NCBI GenBank assembly: GCA_963772825.1
Contig: CAVYYX010000014.1
Location: forward strand, 1-64,000
From: Desertimonas sp963772825
GTDB lineage: Bacteria; Actinomycetota; Acidimicrobiia; Acidimicrobiales; Ilumatobacteraceae
Reading direction: 5' to 3'
DNA: 64,000 nucleotides
The notes below the pieces were generated by a model. That model worked only from the letters and a program-made list of their open reading frames with translations. It was not told where the DNA came from and ran no database searches. The position numbers were made by a program, and so were the translations under genes. This document shows, in pieces, positions 19,259 through 27,793 of this stretch (position 1 is its first letter; every line of letters begins with the position of its first letter).

Positions 19259-20089
19259 ATGACCGAGCTGCTGCAGCCGTACGAGTTCGAGTTCTTCAGG
19301 AACGGCGTGATCGTCGCCACGTTCGCCGGCGCGTTGTGCGGCCTTGTCGGTGTGTTCGTGGTGCTCAAGGGGATGAGCTACATCGGCCACGGCCTGTCCC
19401 ACGCCATCTTCGGCGGGTTTGCCGCCAGTGCCCTGCTCGGCGTCAACTTCGTGCTCGGTGCCGGCGTCTGGGGTGTCGCCTCGGCGTTGTTGATCGGCGG
19501 TGTCACGAGGCGGCGGACAATCGGCGCCGACGCCGCGATCGGCGTGATCACGACCGCCTCGTTCGCCCTCGGCCTGGCCCTCTTCGCGATCTTCGGCCGG
19601 CGCGGCGACAGCTTCGACGCCGCCCTGTTCGGCAGCATCCTCGGCGTGGACAACAGCGACGTCGTGGCGATCCTCGTCGTCGCCGTGTTCGTGGCCGCTG
19701 TCGTGTTCTTCGCCTACCGGCCATTGCTGTTCACGACGTTCGACCCCGACGTGGCCCAGGCCACTGGACTGAACACCGCCCGCGTCGATGCCATGCTGAT
19801 GCTCGTCCTCGCCGTGACGATCCTCGCCACGATGCAGATCCTCGGCGCCACGCTCGTGGCCGCCAGCATCGTCATCCCGGCGACGGTGGCCCGGATGCTC
19901 ACCGACTCGTTCCACCGCATGCTGTTCGTGGCCACCGCCATCGGGGCGCTGACCGGCTTCGTGGGAATGAACCTCAGCTACCACCTCGACGTGCAGTCGG
20001 GCCCGACGATCGTGCTCGTCGGCGCGACGATGTTCGCCGTCGTCTTCGCGGCCTCCAGCACCCGCCGCCGGCAAGCCCCGTCTGTGTAA
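19259..20089 (+). CDS. Metal ABC transporter permease (ZnuB type)
   Basis: This 276-residue membrane protein has about eight hydrophobic helices and fits the ABC-3 permease family. Landmarks are GLVGVFVVLKGMSYIGHGLSHAIFGG near residues 24-48 and the coupling region around TGLNTARVDAML. ATG at 19259 lies one base after the ATPase stop; a longer frame from 19214 only reads the ATPase tail out of frame. Its TAA (20087-20089) is inside the long terminator stem that follows. With 17471-19257 it forms a complete importer. Confidence 0.92.
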   Translation: MTELLQPYEFEFFRNGVIVATFAGALCGLVGVFVVLKGMSYIGHGLSHAIFGGFAASALLGVNFVLGAGVWGVASALLIGGVTRRRTIGADAAIGVITTASFALGLALFAIFGRRGDSFDAALFGSILGVDNSDVVAILVVAVFVAAVVFFAYRPLLFTTFDPDVAQATGLNTARVDAMLMLVLAVTILATMQILGATLVAASIVIPATVARMLTDSFHRMLFVATAIGALTGFVGMNLSYHLDVQSGPTIVLVGATMFAVVFAASSTRRRQAPSV

Positions 20090-20127
20090 GCATGTAAGCC
20101 CTCTGCGGGCTTACCTGCTTACACAGA
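20081..20127. terminator. Strong bidirectional terminator between convergent genes
   Basis: Arms 20081-20100 and 20108-20127 form a 20-bp stem with one mismatch around a seven-base loop. The stem includes the permease stop codon and ends 17 bases before the convergent VOC gene. A/T-rich stretches on both sides of the stem make it usable in either direction. It is the best terminator in the window. Confidence 0.85.
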
Positions 20128-20143
20128 GCTTCTTGGCCGGCGG

Positions 20144-21079
20144 TCAGTCGGTGGGTTGCCAGAGTTGGAACTCGATGCCCTGGTCGTCGGTGCAGTAGGC
20201 GAGCAGGCCGTAGGGCTTCGACTCCGGCTCGTTGGCCTCGCCGCCCGCCGAGCGGACCCGCTCGATGGCCGCCGCCATGTCGGCCACCCGGTAACACAGC
20301 GTCGCCCCGCCCGGCTGACCGGCGTCGCCGTGCATGCCCATGTGCGGCGTCCGGCCCTCGACCTGCCACCCCCGCGGAACCCCACCGGGCGTGAACTTCC
20401 AACCGAGCACGGCGCCGTAGAAGGCCTTGGCCCGCTCGTCGTCGGGGACCGACAGGGTGAGGTAGCCGACGTCGCCGTGGGCAACACGACTCGCCGAGGG
20501 CGGCGGCTGGTTGAGCATCCAGCGGTGGCCGAACGGGTCGAGCAACGCGGCGACCCGGCCATAGGGCTCGTCGGCTGGTTGGCGGATGATCTCGGCGCCT
20601 TCGTCGGCCGCTCGTCGGACGGTGGCATCGACATCATCGACCTGCAGATGCAGCGAGTGGCTGTGCGACCGGCCCGGCTCGGGGGCGTCGATGCCGCCCT
20701 CCAGCCAGGGGTCCGAGATCATCAGGACGGCGTCCCCGAGGGCCAGCTCGGCGTGGCCGATCGAGCCGTCCGGTCCCTCGTAGAGCCCGCCACGGAGGCG
20801 GGCGGCGAACACCTCGGTGTACCAGTCGATCGCCTGACGGGCACCGCGCACCGAGATGTACGGCGTGAGCGCCGGCGGCCAGGCGACATCGTCGCCTGCG
20901 TCGGTGACGCTGAAGTCGTCGGTCTCGTGGACCTGGATGTCACTCATGCGGGTTTCTCCTCCTTGGGTGGTCGTGGACAGCAGCGCATCCTGCAGTTGGG
21001 AACGCAGGCGGGCGGCGAAGGCCGGGTCGGGATCGATCGGCTCGACCGGCGTCCCGAGGACGTCGAAGGCATCAGTCAT
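20144..21079 (-). CDS. Double VOC (glyoxalase-fold) protein with a sigma-associated N-terminal extension
   Basis: This 311-residue protein has an N-terminal extension of about 65 residues with PIDPDPAFAARLRSQLQDAL, then two VOC domains. Domain 1 (about 70-190) is PhnB-like: TPYISVRGARQAIDWYTEVF and DPFGHRWML. Domain 2 (about 200-310) starts GYLTLSVPDDERAKAFYG and ends GIEFQLWQ. VOC folds bind metals or small ligands; no specific enzyme can be named. The start ATGA-overlaps (8 bp) the sigma-factor gene upstream, so the two are translated together. The Asp/Pro-rich extension is conserved in similar pairs in my recollection and may contact the sigma factor. Confidence 0.8.
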   Translation of the reverse strand: MTDAFDVLGTPVEPIDPDPAFAARLRSQLQDALLSTTTQGGETRMSDIQVHETDDFSVTDAGDDVAWPPALTPYISVRGARQAIDWYTEVFAARLRGGLYEGPDGSIGHAELALGDAVLMISDPWLEGGIDAPEPGRSHSHSLHLQVDDVDATVRRAADEGAEIIRQPADEPYGRVAALLDPFGHRWMLNQPPPSASRVAHGDVGYLTLSVPDDERAKAFYGAVLGWKFTPGGVPRGWQVEGRTPHMGMHGDAGQPGGATLCYRVADMAAAIERVRSAGGEANEPESKPYGLLAYCTDDQGIEFQLWQPTD

Positions 21080-21605
21080 CGCCAGCCCCCTCTTCCTCCT
21101 CGTATCGAAGGCGGAATGCCCGACGGGCGCGCACGAGCACCGCTTCGGTGGCGTGCACCGTGCGGCCGAGATGCTCGGCGACCTCGGAGACGGGCAGGCC
21201 GTCGACGTAGCGCAATGTCAACGCCACCCGATGATGCGGAGCGAGCGACGAGAGCACCTCGCGTGCCCGGAGGGCGTCGAGCCGCTCGTCCCACGGATCA
21301 TCGCTCGCCGGCTCACTGTCGTAGGCCAGATGCAGGTTGCGCTCCTCGCGCTCCCGCCGTCGCCAGTGGTCGACGAGCTTGTGGCGGGCGACGCCGATCA
21401 GCCAGGGGATGCTCAGGGCCGGCGGGTCCGGCTTGCGCGTGGCCGCCACGGCGGCGAGGAACGACTCGGCGGTGAGGTCCTCGGCGAGAGTCCGGCTTCC
21501 ACAACGCGGCAGCAAGTAGCCGTAGACCTGGGGCAACGCGACGTCATAGAGCCCGAGCAGCCCCATTCCGGGGTCCGGCTCGAAGGCCGGCGGCGTCGCC
21601 ATCAT
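21072..21605 (-). CDS. ECF-like sigma-70 family RNA polymerase sigma factor
   Basis: This 177-residue protein has sigma region 2 (LYDVALPQVYGYLLPRCGSRTLAEDLTAESFLAAV, then IPWLIGVARHKLVDHWRRRE) and region 4 (LSSLAPHHRVALTLRYVDGLPVSEVAEHLGRTVHATEAVLVRARRAF). It should direct RNA polymerase to a small regulon. ATG at 21605 or 21602 is preferred; a longer frame to 21758 would read through repeat A copy 1 and lacks family similarity. No anti-sigma gene is visible; instead the coupled neighbour is the double-VOC protein, which may control it. Confidence 0.85.
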   Translation of the reverse strand: MMATPPAFEPDPGMGLLGLYDVALPQVYGYLLPRCGSRTLAEDLTAESFLAAVAATRKPDPPALSIPWLIGVARHKLVDHWRRREREERNLHLAYDSEPASDDPWDERLDALRAREVLSSLAPHHRVALTLRYVDGLPVSEVAEHLGRTVHATEAVLVRARRAFRLRYEEEEGAGDD

Positions 21606-21639
21606 CCCCTTCGTCGCTCGACGAGGCCGATCTCCGACA

Positions 21640-21705
21640 CGTTCATTGCGTTCCCCGGCCACGCAGGCCGCTGCTGGCCGCTCCCTCGCTAGCGCTCGGT
21701 GGCTC
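21640..21705 (+). repeat. Dispersed intergenic repeat family A, copy 1
   Basis: The first 31 bases (21640-21670) are identical to 22682-22712 and 42100-42130: a core CGTTCATTGCGTTCCCCGGC followed by CACGCAGGCCG. After it comes CTCCCTCGCTAGCGCTCGG, similar in other copies. On the minus strand this copy encodes the last residues of the DppF-like frame (GLRGRGTQ, stop). Confidence 0.85.
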
Positions 21706-22688
21706 GCGAGGTGCGACTCGTTCACGAACCGCGACATGGCAGGCGACCTCGTGGGCACCCCCCAGGTCCACGAGCTCCGGACGGACCTCCCGACAGACCT
21801 CCTCGGCGAGCCCGCATCGGGGGTTGAACGGGCAACCTGCCGGAGGGTTCGCAGGGTCGGGGACTTCGCCGGTCAACGTCTCGACGTGACGCGTCGCCTC
21901 CACCGCCGGATCGGCGATCGGCACGGCCTCCTGCAACGCCCGCGTGTACGGGTGCCGCGGATCGTCGGACACCGGCCGCCCACGGGCCGAGCTCGACGAT
22001 CCGGCCGAGATACATCACGGCGATGCGATCGGAGAGATGGCGCACCATGCCGAGGTCGTGGGAGATGAAGACGTAGGCGACGCCCAGCTCGTCACGCAGC
22101 TCCGTGAGCAGGTTCATGATCCCCGACTGCACGGACACGTCGAGCGCCGACAGCGGTTCGTCGAGGACGACGATCTCCGGGCCGACGGCGAGAGCCCGGG
22201 CGATACCCGACGCGCTGGCGCTGGCCGCCCGACAGCTGGTGCGGATAGCGCCCGGCGAACCTCGCCGCCAACCCGACGAGGTCGAGCAGCTCGGCGACCC
22301 GCCGGCGCCGGTCCTCACGGCTTCCGAGACGGTGCACGACGAGGACCTCGTCGAGCGTGCGACCGACCGTGACCCGTGGGTTGAGCGAGGCGTAGGGGTC
22401 CTGGAAAACCATCTGCACGCGGCGCCGGAACTCGGCGAGCGCGCCGTGCCCGAGCGCCGTGACGTCACGACCATCGAGCTCGATGCGCCCGGAGGTCGGG
22501 GCTTCGAGGCGGACGAGCAGGCGGGCGAGCGTCGATTTCCCGCAGCCCGACTCCCCGACGATCCCGAGCGTCTCGCCGCGCCGCAGGGTGAGCGACACGC
22601 CGGCCACCGCCGTGAGCACCTGGCGGGTGCCGCGCACCGGGTACTGGCGGGTCACATCGGTGGCGACGAGCAGCGGCGGGCCGTTCAT
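21643..22688 (-). CDS. Peptide-type ABC transporter ATP-binding protein (DppF/OppF type), two apparent frameshifts
   Basis: Spread over three frames, this is a normal DppF-type ATPase of about 348 residues: Walker A GESGCGKST, VFQDPYASLNPR, signature LSGGQRQRV, Walker B VLDEPLSALDVS, VFISHDLGMVRHL, then the oligopeptide C-terminal motif with HPYTRAL and CPFNPRCG. The first break is near 22206-22208, where one base fewer in a CCC run restores RVGIARAL. The second is near 21979-21981, where one base fewer restores GPWRPVSDDPRHPYTRAL. Both sit in triple-C runs, suggesting sequence error as readily as decay. ATG at 22688 is supplied by repeat A copy 2, and the last residues by copy 1. It pairs with the ATPase at 22778-23779. 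Confidence 0.8.
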
Positions 22689-22755
22689 TGCGTTCCCCGG
22701 CCACGCAGGCCGATGCTGGCCGTTCACTCGCTAGCGCTCGCTCACTCGCATCGTC
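22682..22755 (+). repeat. Dispersed intergenic repeat family A, copy 2
   Basis: The 31-base core is identical to copies at 21640 and 42100. It continues with ACTCGCTAGCGCTCGCTCAC, which contains a CTAGCG palindromic element also seen in copy 1. Read on the minus strand, its end provides GGGGAACGCAATG, that is, the start codon of the DppF-like gene. Confidence 0.85.
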
Positions 22756-22775
22756 ACGCGCCCCTCACGCCAGCC

Positions 22776-22811
22776 CTTCATGGCGCTCCCGGGCCACGCA
22801 GGCCGTTCCAG
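22776..22811 (+). repeat. Dispersed intergenic repeat family A, partial copy 3
   Basis: A diverged core (CTTCATGGCGCTCCCGGGCC followed by ACGCAGGCCG) that lacks the 3' half of the element. Read on the minus strand it encodes the last residues of the DppD-like ATPase, ending GLRGPGAP. Confidence 0.65.
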
Positions 22812-23779
22812 TCGGCGGGATCGACCCAACAGGCGGCGCGGCTGACGGGGCGGTCGGTGAGCGGCGGCATCTCCACTCGGCAGCGCTCGACGACGAACGG
22901 GCACCGCGGTGCGAAGGGACACCCGTCGGGCATCCTCGACGGGTCAGGCGGGGCCCCTGAGATCTGCCGCAGCGGGTGGCGCTCGACGCCTTTCACGGGA
23001 GGGATCGCCGCCAGCAGACCGGCGGTGTAGGGATGTTCGGGAGCGGCGAAGACGGCCGCCGCTGGTCCCTCCTCGACGACGTGTCCGGCGTACATCACGA
23101 GCACCCGCTGGGCCACCCGGGCGACGACCCCGAGATCGTGGGTCACCCACACGACGCCCATCGCCAGCTGCTCGCGGAGCCGGGCGACGAGGGCGATGAT
23201 CTGCTGCTGGATCGTCACGTCGAGGGCAGTGGTCGGCTCGTCGGCGATCAGCACCTTGGGCCGCAGGGCGAGGGCCATGGCGATGACGACCCGCTGGCGC
23301 ATCCCTCCGGAGAACTCGTGGGGGTAAGCGCGCGCCGCCCGCGCCGGCTGCGGGATGCCGACGTCGGCGAGCACCTCGACCGTGCGTGAGTCGGCCTCCT
23401 TGCGCGTCTTTCCATGGGCCCGCAGAACCTCGGCGATCTGTTCGCCCACGCGCATCAACGGGTTCAGCGACGTCATCGGGTCCTGGTAAACCATCGCCAT
23501 CTCGGCGCCGCGAACGGCACGCTGGCCGGCGATGTCCATCGCCAGCACGTCGCGACCGTCGAGGAGCACCTGGCCGGCGACGATCTCAGCCGGTGGCACC
23601 GGATGGAGACCCATCACCGACAGCATCGTCAACGACTTACCGCATCCCGACTCGCCGACGAGGGCGACCGTTTCGCCGGCCCGGACGTCGAAGTCGACGC
23701 TGTCGACGATGGTCACCGGCCCGCCGTCGAGGTGCAGCACCGTGGTCAGTCCACGAACGGAGAGCACTGCGTCGCTCAC
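22778..23779 (-). CDS. Peptide-type ABC transporter ATP-binding protein (DppD/OppD type)
   Basis: This 333-residue ATPase has Walker A GESGCGKS, VYQDPMTSLNPLMRVG, signature FSGGMRQRV, Walker B LIADEPTTALDVT, and VVWVTHDLGVVARV. The C-terminal oligopeptide-transporter domain has HPYTAGLL and a four-cysteine cluster around CPFAPRCPFVVERC, which in this family can hold an iron-sulfur cluster. GTG at 23779 overlaps the AnmK stop as GTGA. The last residues come from repeat A copy 3. It energises the importer with the DppF-like partner. Confidence 0.9.
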   Translation of the reverse strand: MSDAVLSVRGLTTVLHLDGGPVTIVDSVDFDVRAGETVALVGESGCGKSLTMLSVMGLHPVPPAEIVAGQVLLDGRDVLAMDIAGQRAVRGAEMAMVYQDPMTSLNPLMRVGEQIAEVLRAHGKTRKEADSRTVEVLADVGIPQPARAARAYPHEFSGGMRQRVVIAMALALRPKVLIADEPTTALDVTIQQQIIALVARLREQLAMGVVWVTHDLGVVARVAQRVLVMYAGHVVEEGPAAAVFAAPEHPYTAGLLAAIPPVKGVERHPLRQISGAPPDPSRMPDGCPFAPRCPFVVERCRVEMPPLTDRPVSRAACWVDPADWNGLRGPGAP

Positions 23780-24945
23780 GTGACGATGAGGCGTGTCGGC
23801 GGCGACGTTCGCCGAGTGATCGTCGGGAATCCGTTCCGACCGGGCAGCAGGCAGCCGAGCACCGCCGGTTCGGCCGCCCCGGTGGCCGAGGCCACGCTGC
23901 CGGGCAGCTCGTGCACCGTGAGGAAGCCGATGAGGGCGAACAGGTAGGCCTCCTTGGCCCCGGCGGGAATCCCATAGTCGTCGATCGTGGCGATCACGAC
24001 GTTCGGCAGCTCGGCGCCGAGCCGCTCCATCAACGCCGGGTTGTCGACGCCGCCACCGGATGCGACCAACCGCTCGACGCCGAACTCGCGGCAAACGTCG
24101 GCGACGGTGATCGCCGTGAGCGCGGTCGCCGTGGCGACGATGTCGTCGGGGTCGATGGTCCCCAGGGCGGCCACGTGCTCGAACAGGTAGGCGGCGTGGA
24201 ACAGCTCCTTGCCCGTCGACTTCGGTGGTGGCCGGCGGTAAAAGGGATCGGCGAGCAGCCGCTCCAACAGTGCGGTGTCGACGCTTCCCCTGCGGGCGCG
24301 GGTGCCGTCGACGTCGAAGGCCTCGGCGCCGCCACTCGCCTCGCTGACCGCGGCGTCGATCAAGGCGTTGGCGGGACCGATGTCGAAGGCCATGGTGGGC
24401 GCCCCGCGGGCGACGATCGTGATGTTGGCGATCCCGCCGAGGTTGAGCGCCCCGGCGACCTCGGCCGACCCGCCGAGCAGCAGCTCGTCGAGTGTGCTGG
24501 CCAAGGGTGCGCCATGCCCGCCGGCTGCGATGTCGCGCGCCCGCACGTCTGCGACGACCGGAGCGCCCGTCGCTTCGGCGATCCATGCCGGCTGACCGAG
24601 CTGCAAGCCGCCGCGCGCCCGGCCCTCGGAATCGACCCAGTGGAAGACCGTCTGACCGTGCGAGACGACGAGGTCGACGGTGCCCCCGGCGAAGCGCTCG
24701 ATGGCCGCCTGGGCCACCTCGGCGAACGTCTGGCCGACGAACGTGTCGAGCCTGCAGATCTCGGAGGCCGTCGTCGTCGCCGGCGGCAGCACGTCACCGA
24801 GCGCCGCACGCAACTCCGGCGGGTACTCGTTGGTCGTCGCCCCGAGAGGACGTAGCTCCACCGTGTCGCCGACGAACTGCAGGTCGGCGACGGCGACGTC
24901 GATGCCGTCCATCGACGTGCCGCTGATCATCCCCAGAATCCTCAT
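23776..24945 (-). CDS. anmK: Anhydro-N-acetylmuramic acid kinase
   Basis: This 389-residue protein matches AnmK, which converts 1,6-anhydro-MurNAc to MurNAc-6-phosphate with ATP. The family N-terminus GMISGTSMDGIDVA (residues 5-18) is intact, as are SHGQTVFHW, GQPAWIAEATG, NLGGIANIT and AFDIGPANALID. It acts in the cytoplasm in peptidoglycan recycling. Its product is the substrate of MurQ, encoded just before it and overlapping by 4 bp (ATGA). Position between an importer's permease and ATPase genes argues for uptake of exogenous or shed muropeptides. Confidence 0.95.
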   Translation of the reverse strand: MRILGMISGTSMDGIDVAVADLQFVGDTVELRPLGATTNEYPPELRAALGDVLPPATTTASEICRLDTFVGQTFAEVAQAAIERFAGGTVDLVVSHGQTVFHWVDSEGRARGGLQLGQPAWIAEATGAPVVADVRARDIAAGGHGAPLASTLDELLLGGSAEVAGALNLGGIANITIVARGAPTMAFDIGPANALIDAAVSEASGGAEAFDVDGTRARRGSVDTALLERLLADPFYRRPPPKSTGKELFHAAYLFEHVAALGTIDPDDIVATATALTAITVADVCREFGVERLVASGGGVDNPALMERLGAELPNVVIATIDDYGIPAGAKEAYLFALIGFLTVHELPGSVASATGAAEPAVLGCLLPGRNGFPTITRRTSPPTRLIVT

Positions 24946-25856
24946 CGCTGCCCCAGGGCGGCGCGCACGTCGCCGTCGGCGGCGCCGAGGAGATCGATGG
25001 CCGTGTCGGCGTCGACACCCGCGAGCAGCGACACGATCGCCGCCTTGACGTCCCCGCCCACCGCGTCGAGCGCCGTCGCGGCGGACTCCGGCGAAGCGCC
25101 GGTGGCGGTGACGACGATCCGTCGTGCTCGATCGCGGAGCTTGGCGTTGGTCGCCCGCATGTCGACCATCAGGTTGCCGAACGTCTTGCCGAGGCGGACC
25201 ATGGCGACCGTCGAGATGATGTTGAGCACGACCTTCTGGGCGGTGCCCGCCTTGAGCCGAGTGGAACCGGTGATCACCTCCGGCCCGCTGACGAGCTCGA
25301 TCGGATGGTCGACGACGCCGCTCAGCTCAGCACTCGGATTGGACGAGATGCCGACCGTCACCGCGCCGACACTGGCGGCGTGACGCACCGCCCCGATGGT
25401 GTACGGAGTGCGGCCGGACGCGGCGATCCCGACGACCGCATCGTCGCCGGAGACGGCGAGCGCCGCCAGATCGGCGGCCCCGGCCGCGGCGTCGTCCTCG
25501 GCCGCTTCCCGTGACCGTTCGAGGGCCGCCGCGCTTCCAGCCATCACGCCGACGACGCGATCGGTGTTGAACGTCGGAGGGCACTCTGCGGCGTCGAGCA
25601 CGCCCATCCGCCCGGCGGTCCCGGCTCCGGTATAGATCAGGCGCCCGCCGCGGCGCAGCCGCTCGACGATGGCGTCGATCGCCGCGGCGATGCGGTCGCC
25701 GTTGGCGTTGACGGCGGCGACGGCCAACGCCTGGTCGTCGGCCATCAGGGTCACGAGGTCGGCGGTGCTGCGCAGGTCCAGATCGGCGAGGTCGGTGCGG
25801 TGCCGTTCGGTGACGAGGCTCGCCAGGTCAGGGTGGTTCACGTCTCGTTGGTCCAT
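24942..25856 (-). CDS. murQ: N-acetylmuramic acid 6-phosphate etherase
   Basis: This 304-residue SIS-domain protein matches MurQ, which cleaves the lactyl ether of MurNAc-6-P to GlcNAc-6-P and D-lactate. The sugar-phosphate loop IYTGAGTAGRMGVLDAAECPPTF (about 75-96) and GIAASGRTPYTIGA are clear, as is the VISGPEVITGSTRLKAGTAQK region. A UBA-like helical C-terminus follows. ATG at 25856 was chosen (MDQRDVNHPDLASL); an upstream frame to 25913 overlaps the permease end and is not conserved. The GlcNAc-6-P formed is the known effector type for DasR regulators, which fits the operator at 30718-30742. Confidence 0.95.
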   Translation of the reverse strand: MDQRDVNHPDLASLVTERHRTDLADLDLRSTADLVTLMADDQALAVAAVNANGDRIAAAIDAIVERLRRGGRLIYTGAGTAGRMGVLDAAECPPTFNTDRVVGVMAGSAAALERSREAAEDDAAAGAADLAALAVSGDDAVVGIAASGRTPYTIGAVRHAASVGAVTVGISSNPSAELSGVVDHPIELVSGPEVITGSTRLKAGTAQKVVLNIISTVAMVRLGKTFGNLMVDMRATNAKLRDRARRIVVTATGASPESAATALDAVGGDVKAAIVSLLAGVDADTAIDLLGAADGDVRAALGQR

Positions 25857-25863
25857 GTCGGGT

Positions 25864-26760
25864 TCAGCGTCCTTGGGCGCGGGTTGGATCGAGGGCATCG
25901 CGGAGACCGTCACCGAGCAGGTTGAGACCGACCACGGCGAGGACGATCGCCGCCGCCGGTGCCGCCATCAGCCACCAGCCCCGCGACACCAGCGTCCGGG
26001 CCTCACTCACCATCAACCCGAGCGAGGGGTCCGGCGGCTGCGTGCCGAGGCCGAGGAAGCTGAGCGCCGATTCGGTGAGGATCGCCCACGACAGGGCGAG
26101 GGCCACCTGCACGACGAGCGGGGCGGTGACGTTGGGCAGTACGTGGCGCAGCAGCAGGCGGGTGCGGCCGAAGCCGAGCACCCTGCCGGCCTTGACGAAG
26201 TCGAGCTCGCGGACAGTGAGCACCGGGCCCCTGGCGACGCGTACGAAGATCGGCGTGTAGACGACGGCGATGGCGATGACCGTGTTCGTCCAGCCTCGTC
26301 CGAGGGCGGTGACGACAGCAAGGGCGAGAAGGATCGCCGGGAAGGCAAACATGATGTTGGTGACGAGTCCGACGCCGCGGTCTGTCCATCCACCGAAGAA
26401 GCCGGCGGCGATCCCGGCGGCCGAACCGATCGTCGCGGCGATGGCGACAGCGACCACGGAGATGCGCAACGAGGCGAGGATCCCTTCCATGACCCGCGAC
26501 GCGACATCGCGGCCGAACTGATCGGTGCCCATCCAGTGCGACGTCGACGGTGGAGCGAAACGATCGGCGACGTTCTGCTCCAGCGGCGGGTAGGGCGTGA
26601 GTCCGAGGGCGGCGGCGATCGAGATGACGACGAGCACGGCGACGATGACGAAGCCCACGACGCCGGCAGGTGACGACCACAGCCGGCGCAGCCGACCGCG
26701 GCCAGCCGCCGGGGCGGCGGACTCGACCGGCACTCCAACTGCGAGCGCGCTCTCACTCAT
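25864..26760 (-). CDS. Peptide-type ABC transporter permease (DppC type)
   Basis: This 298-residue membrane protein has an N-terminal TM helix (about 30-53) and a BPD_transp_1 domain with about five more helices. HWMGTDQFGRDVASRV and the ATPase-contact loop around EARVLGFGRTRLLLRHVLPN-like sequence (here AGRVLGFGRTRLLLRH) are typical DppC/OppC features. ATG at 26760 overlaps the DppB stop (ATGA). Together with DppB it makes the channel. Seven bases separate it from murQ, showing that recycling and import genes are one transcription unit. Confidence 0.92.
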   Translation of the reverse strand: MSESALAVGVPVESAAPAAGRGRLRRLWSSPAGVVGFVIVAVLVVISIAAALGLTPYPPLEQNVADRFAPPSTSHWMGTDQFGRDVASRVMEGILASLRISVVAVAIAATIGSAAGIAAGFFGGWTDRGVGLVTNIMFAFPAILLALAVVTALGRGWTNTVIAIAVVYTPIFVRVARGPVLTVRELDFVKAGRVLGFGRTRLLLRHVLPNVTAPLVVQVALALSWAILTESALSFLGLGTQPPDPSLGLMVSEARTLVSRGWWLMAAPAAAIVLAVVGLNLLGDGLRDALDPTRAQGR

Positions 26761-27713
26761 GTCAGCTTCACCCGCGGGTCGATGCGCGTGTAGATCAGGT
26801 CGACCATCACGTTGACGACGACGAACAGGGCGGCGATGACGAGCACGCTGCTCTGCACGACGGCGTACTCGCGTTGGGCGATGCCCGTGAGGACCAGCCG
26901 GCCCATTCCCGGAAGGGCGAAGATCTCCTCGATGATGACCGTTCCGCCGAGCAGGTAGCCGAATTGGATGCCGACGATCGTCACGATCGGGATCGACGAG
27001 TTGTGCAGCACGTGCCGCCAGCGAATTCGCCGCGCCGTCAATCCCTTGCCTTTGGCGGTGCGCACGAAGTCCTGCGAGGCGGACTCGAGGAATGCCGAGC
27101 GGGTCGTGCGCATCACCGCTGCGGCGAGGCCCAGGGCCAGCGTCACCGCCGGCCAGAACTGCTGCTGGAGGTTCTCGGCCGGTGACTCGAAGAAGCCGAC
27201 GTAGCGAGCCGCCGACGGGAAGTACGAGAAGTTCGTCGCCAGCACGGCGATGATCGTCGAGCCGACGACGAAGTTCGGGATACCCAGCCCGAGGAGACCG
27301 AAGCCCTGCCCGGCGACGTCGCCGAAGTGGTTGACCCGGGAGGCGGCGAACACGCCGATGGCGACGCCGAGGAGGCCGCCGATGAGGGTCGCCAGGATGG
27401 CCAGCTCGATCGTCACGGGAAGCGCCTCGGCGATCTGGCTGCGCACCGGCTGGCCGCTCGTCACGGAGACGCCGAAGTTGCCGGTGAGCACGCTGCCCAA
27501 CCACGAGAAGAACTGCCTGAACAGGGGTTGGTCGAGCCCGTAGTAGCGCTCCAGCGCCTCGCGCTGGGCGTCGGTGAGGGTGCCCGACTCGATGCCGAGG
27601 CGGGCGGTGACCTCGTCGCCCGGCAGCACGCGCATCACGATGAACACGAGCACGGCGACGCCGAACAGCGTGAGCACGGCTTCCGCCAATCGGTGAATCA
27701 GGTACCGGAGCAC
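26757..27713 (-). CDS. Peptide-type ABC transporter permease (DppB type)
   Basis: This 318-residue permease starts VLRYLIHRLAEAVLTLFGVAVLVF, a standard DppB/OppB N-terminal helix, followed by the periplasmic DEVTARLG...YGLDQPLFRQFFSWL segment and five further helices. The contact loop AKGKGLTARRIRWRHVL is intact. GTG at 27713 was chosen; a longer frame up to 27794 only reads repeat A copy 4 and adds no family sequence. It partners with DppC just downstream. Confidence 0.9.
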   Translation of the reverse strand: MLRYLIHRLAEAVLTLFGVAVLVFIVMRVLPGDEVTARLGIESGTLTDAQREALERYYGLDQPLFRQFFSWLGSVLTGNFGVSVTSGQPVRSQIAEALPVTIELAILATLIGGLLGVAIGVFAASRVNHFGDVAGQGFGLLGLGIPNFVVGSTIIAVLATNFSYFPSAARYVGFFESPAENLQQQFWPAVTLALGLAAAVMRTTRSAFLESASQDFVRTAKGKGLTARRIRWRHVLHNSSIPIVTIVGIQFGYLLGGTVIIEEIFALPGMGRLVLTGIAQREYAVVQSSVLVIAALFVVVNVMVDLIYTRIDPRVKLT

Positions 27714-27734
27714 TCGAGCAACCAGTACCGGTGC

Positions 27735-27793
27735 GAGCGGCCGACCGCCAACGAGGGAGCGGTCATCAACGGCCTGCGAGGCCGGGGAACGCA
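27735..27793 (-). repeat. Dispersed intergenic repeat family A, copy 4 (reverse orientation)
   Basis: Read on the minus strand: GCGTTCCCCGGCCTCGCAGG, then CCGTTGATGACCGCTCCCTCG. It differs from the core by a few bases. It lies across the 3' end of the AmiE-like gene and encodes its last residues (FPGLAGR). Confidence 0.75.
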
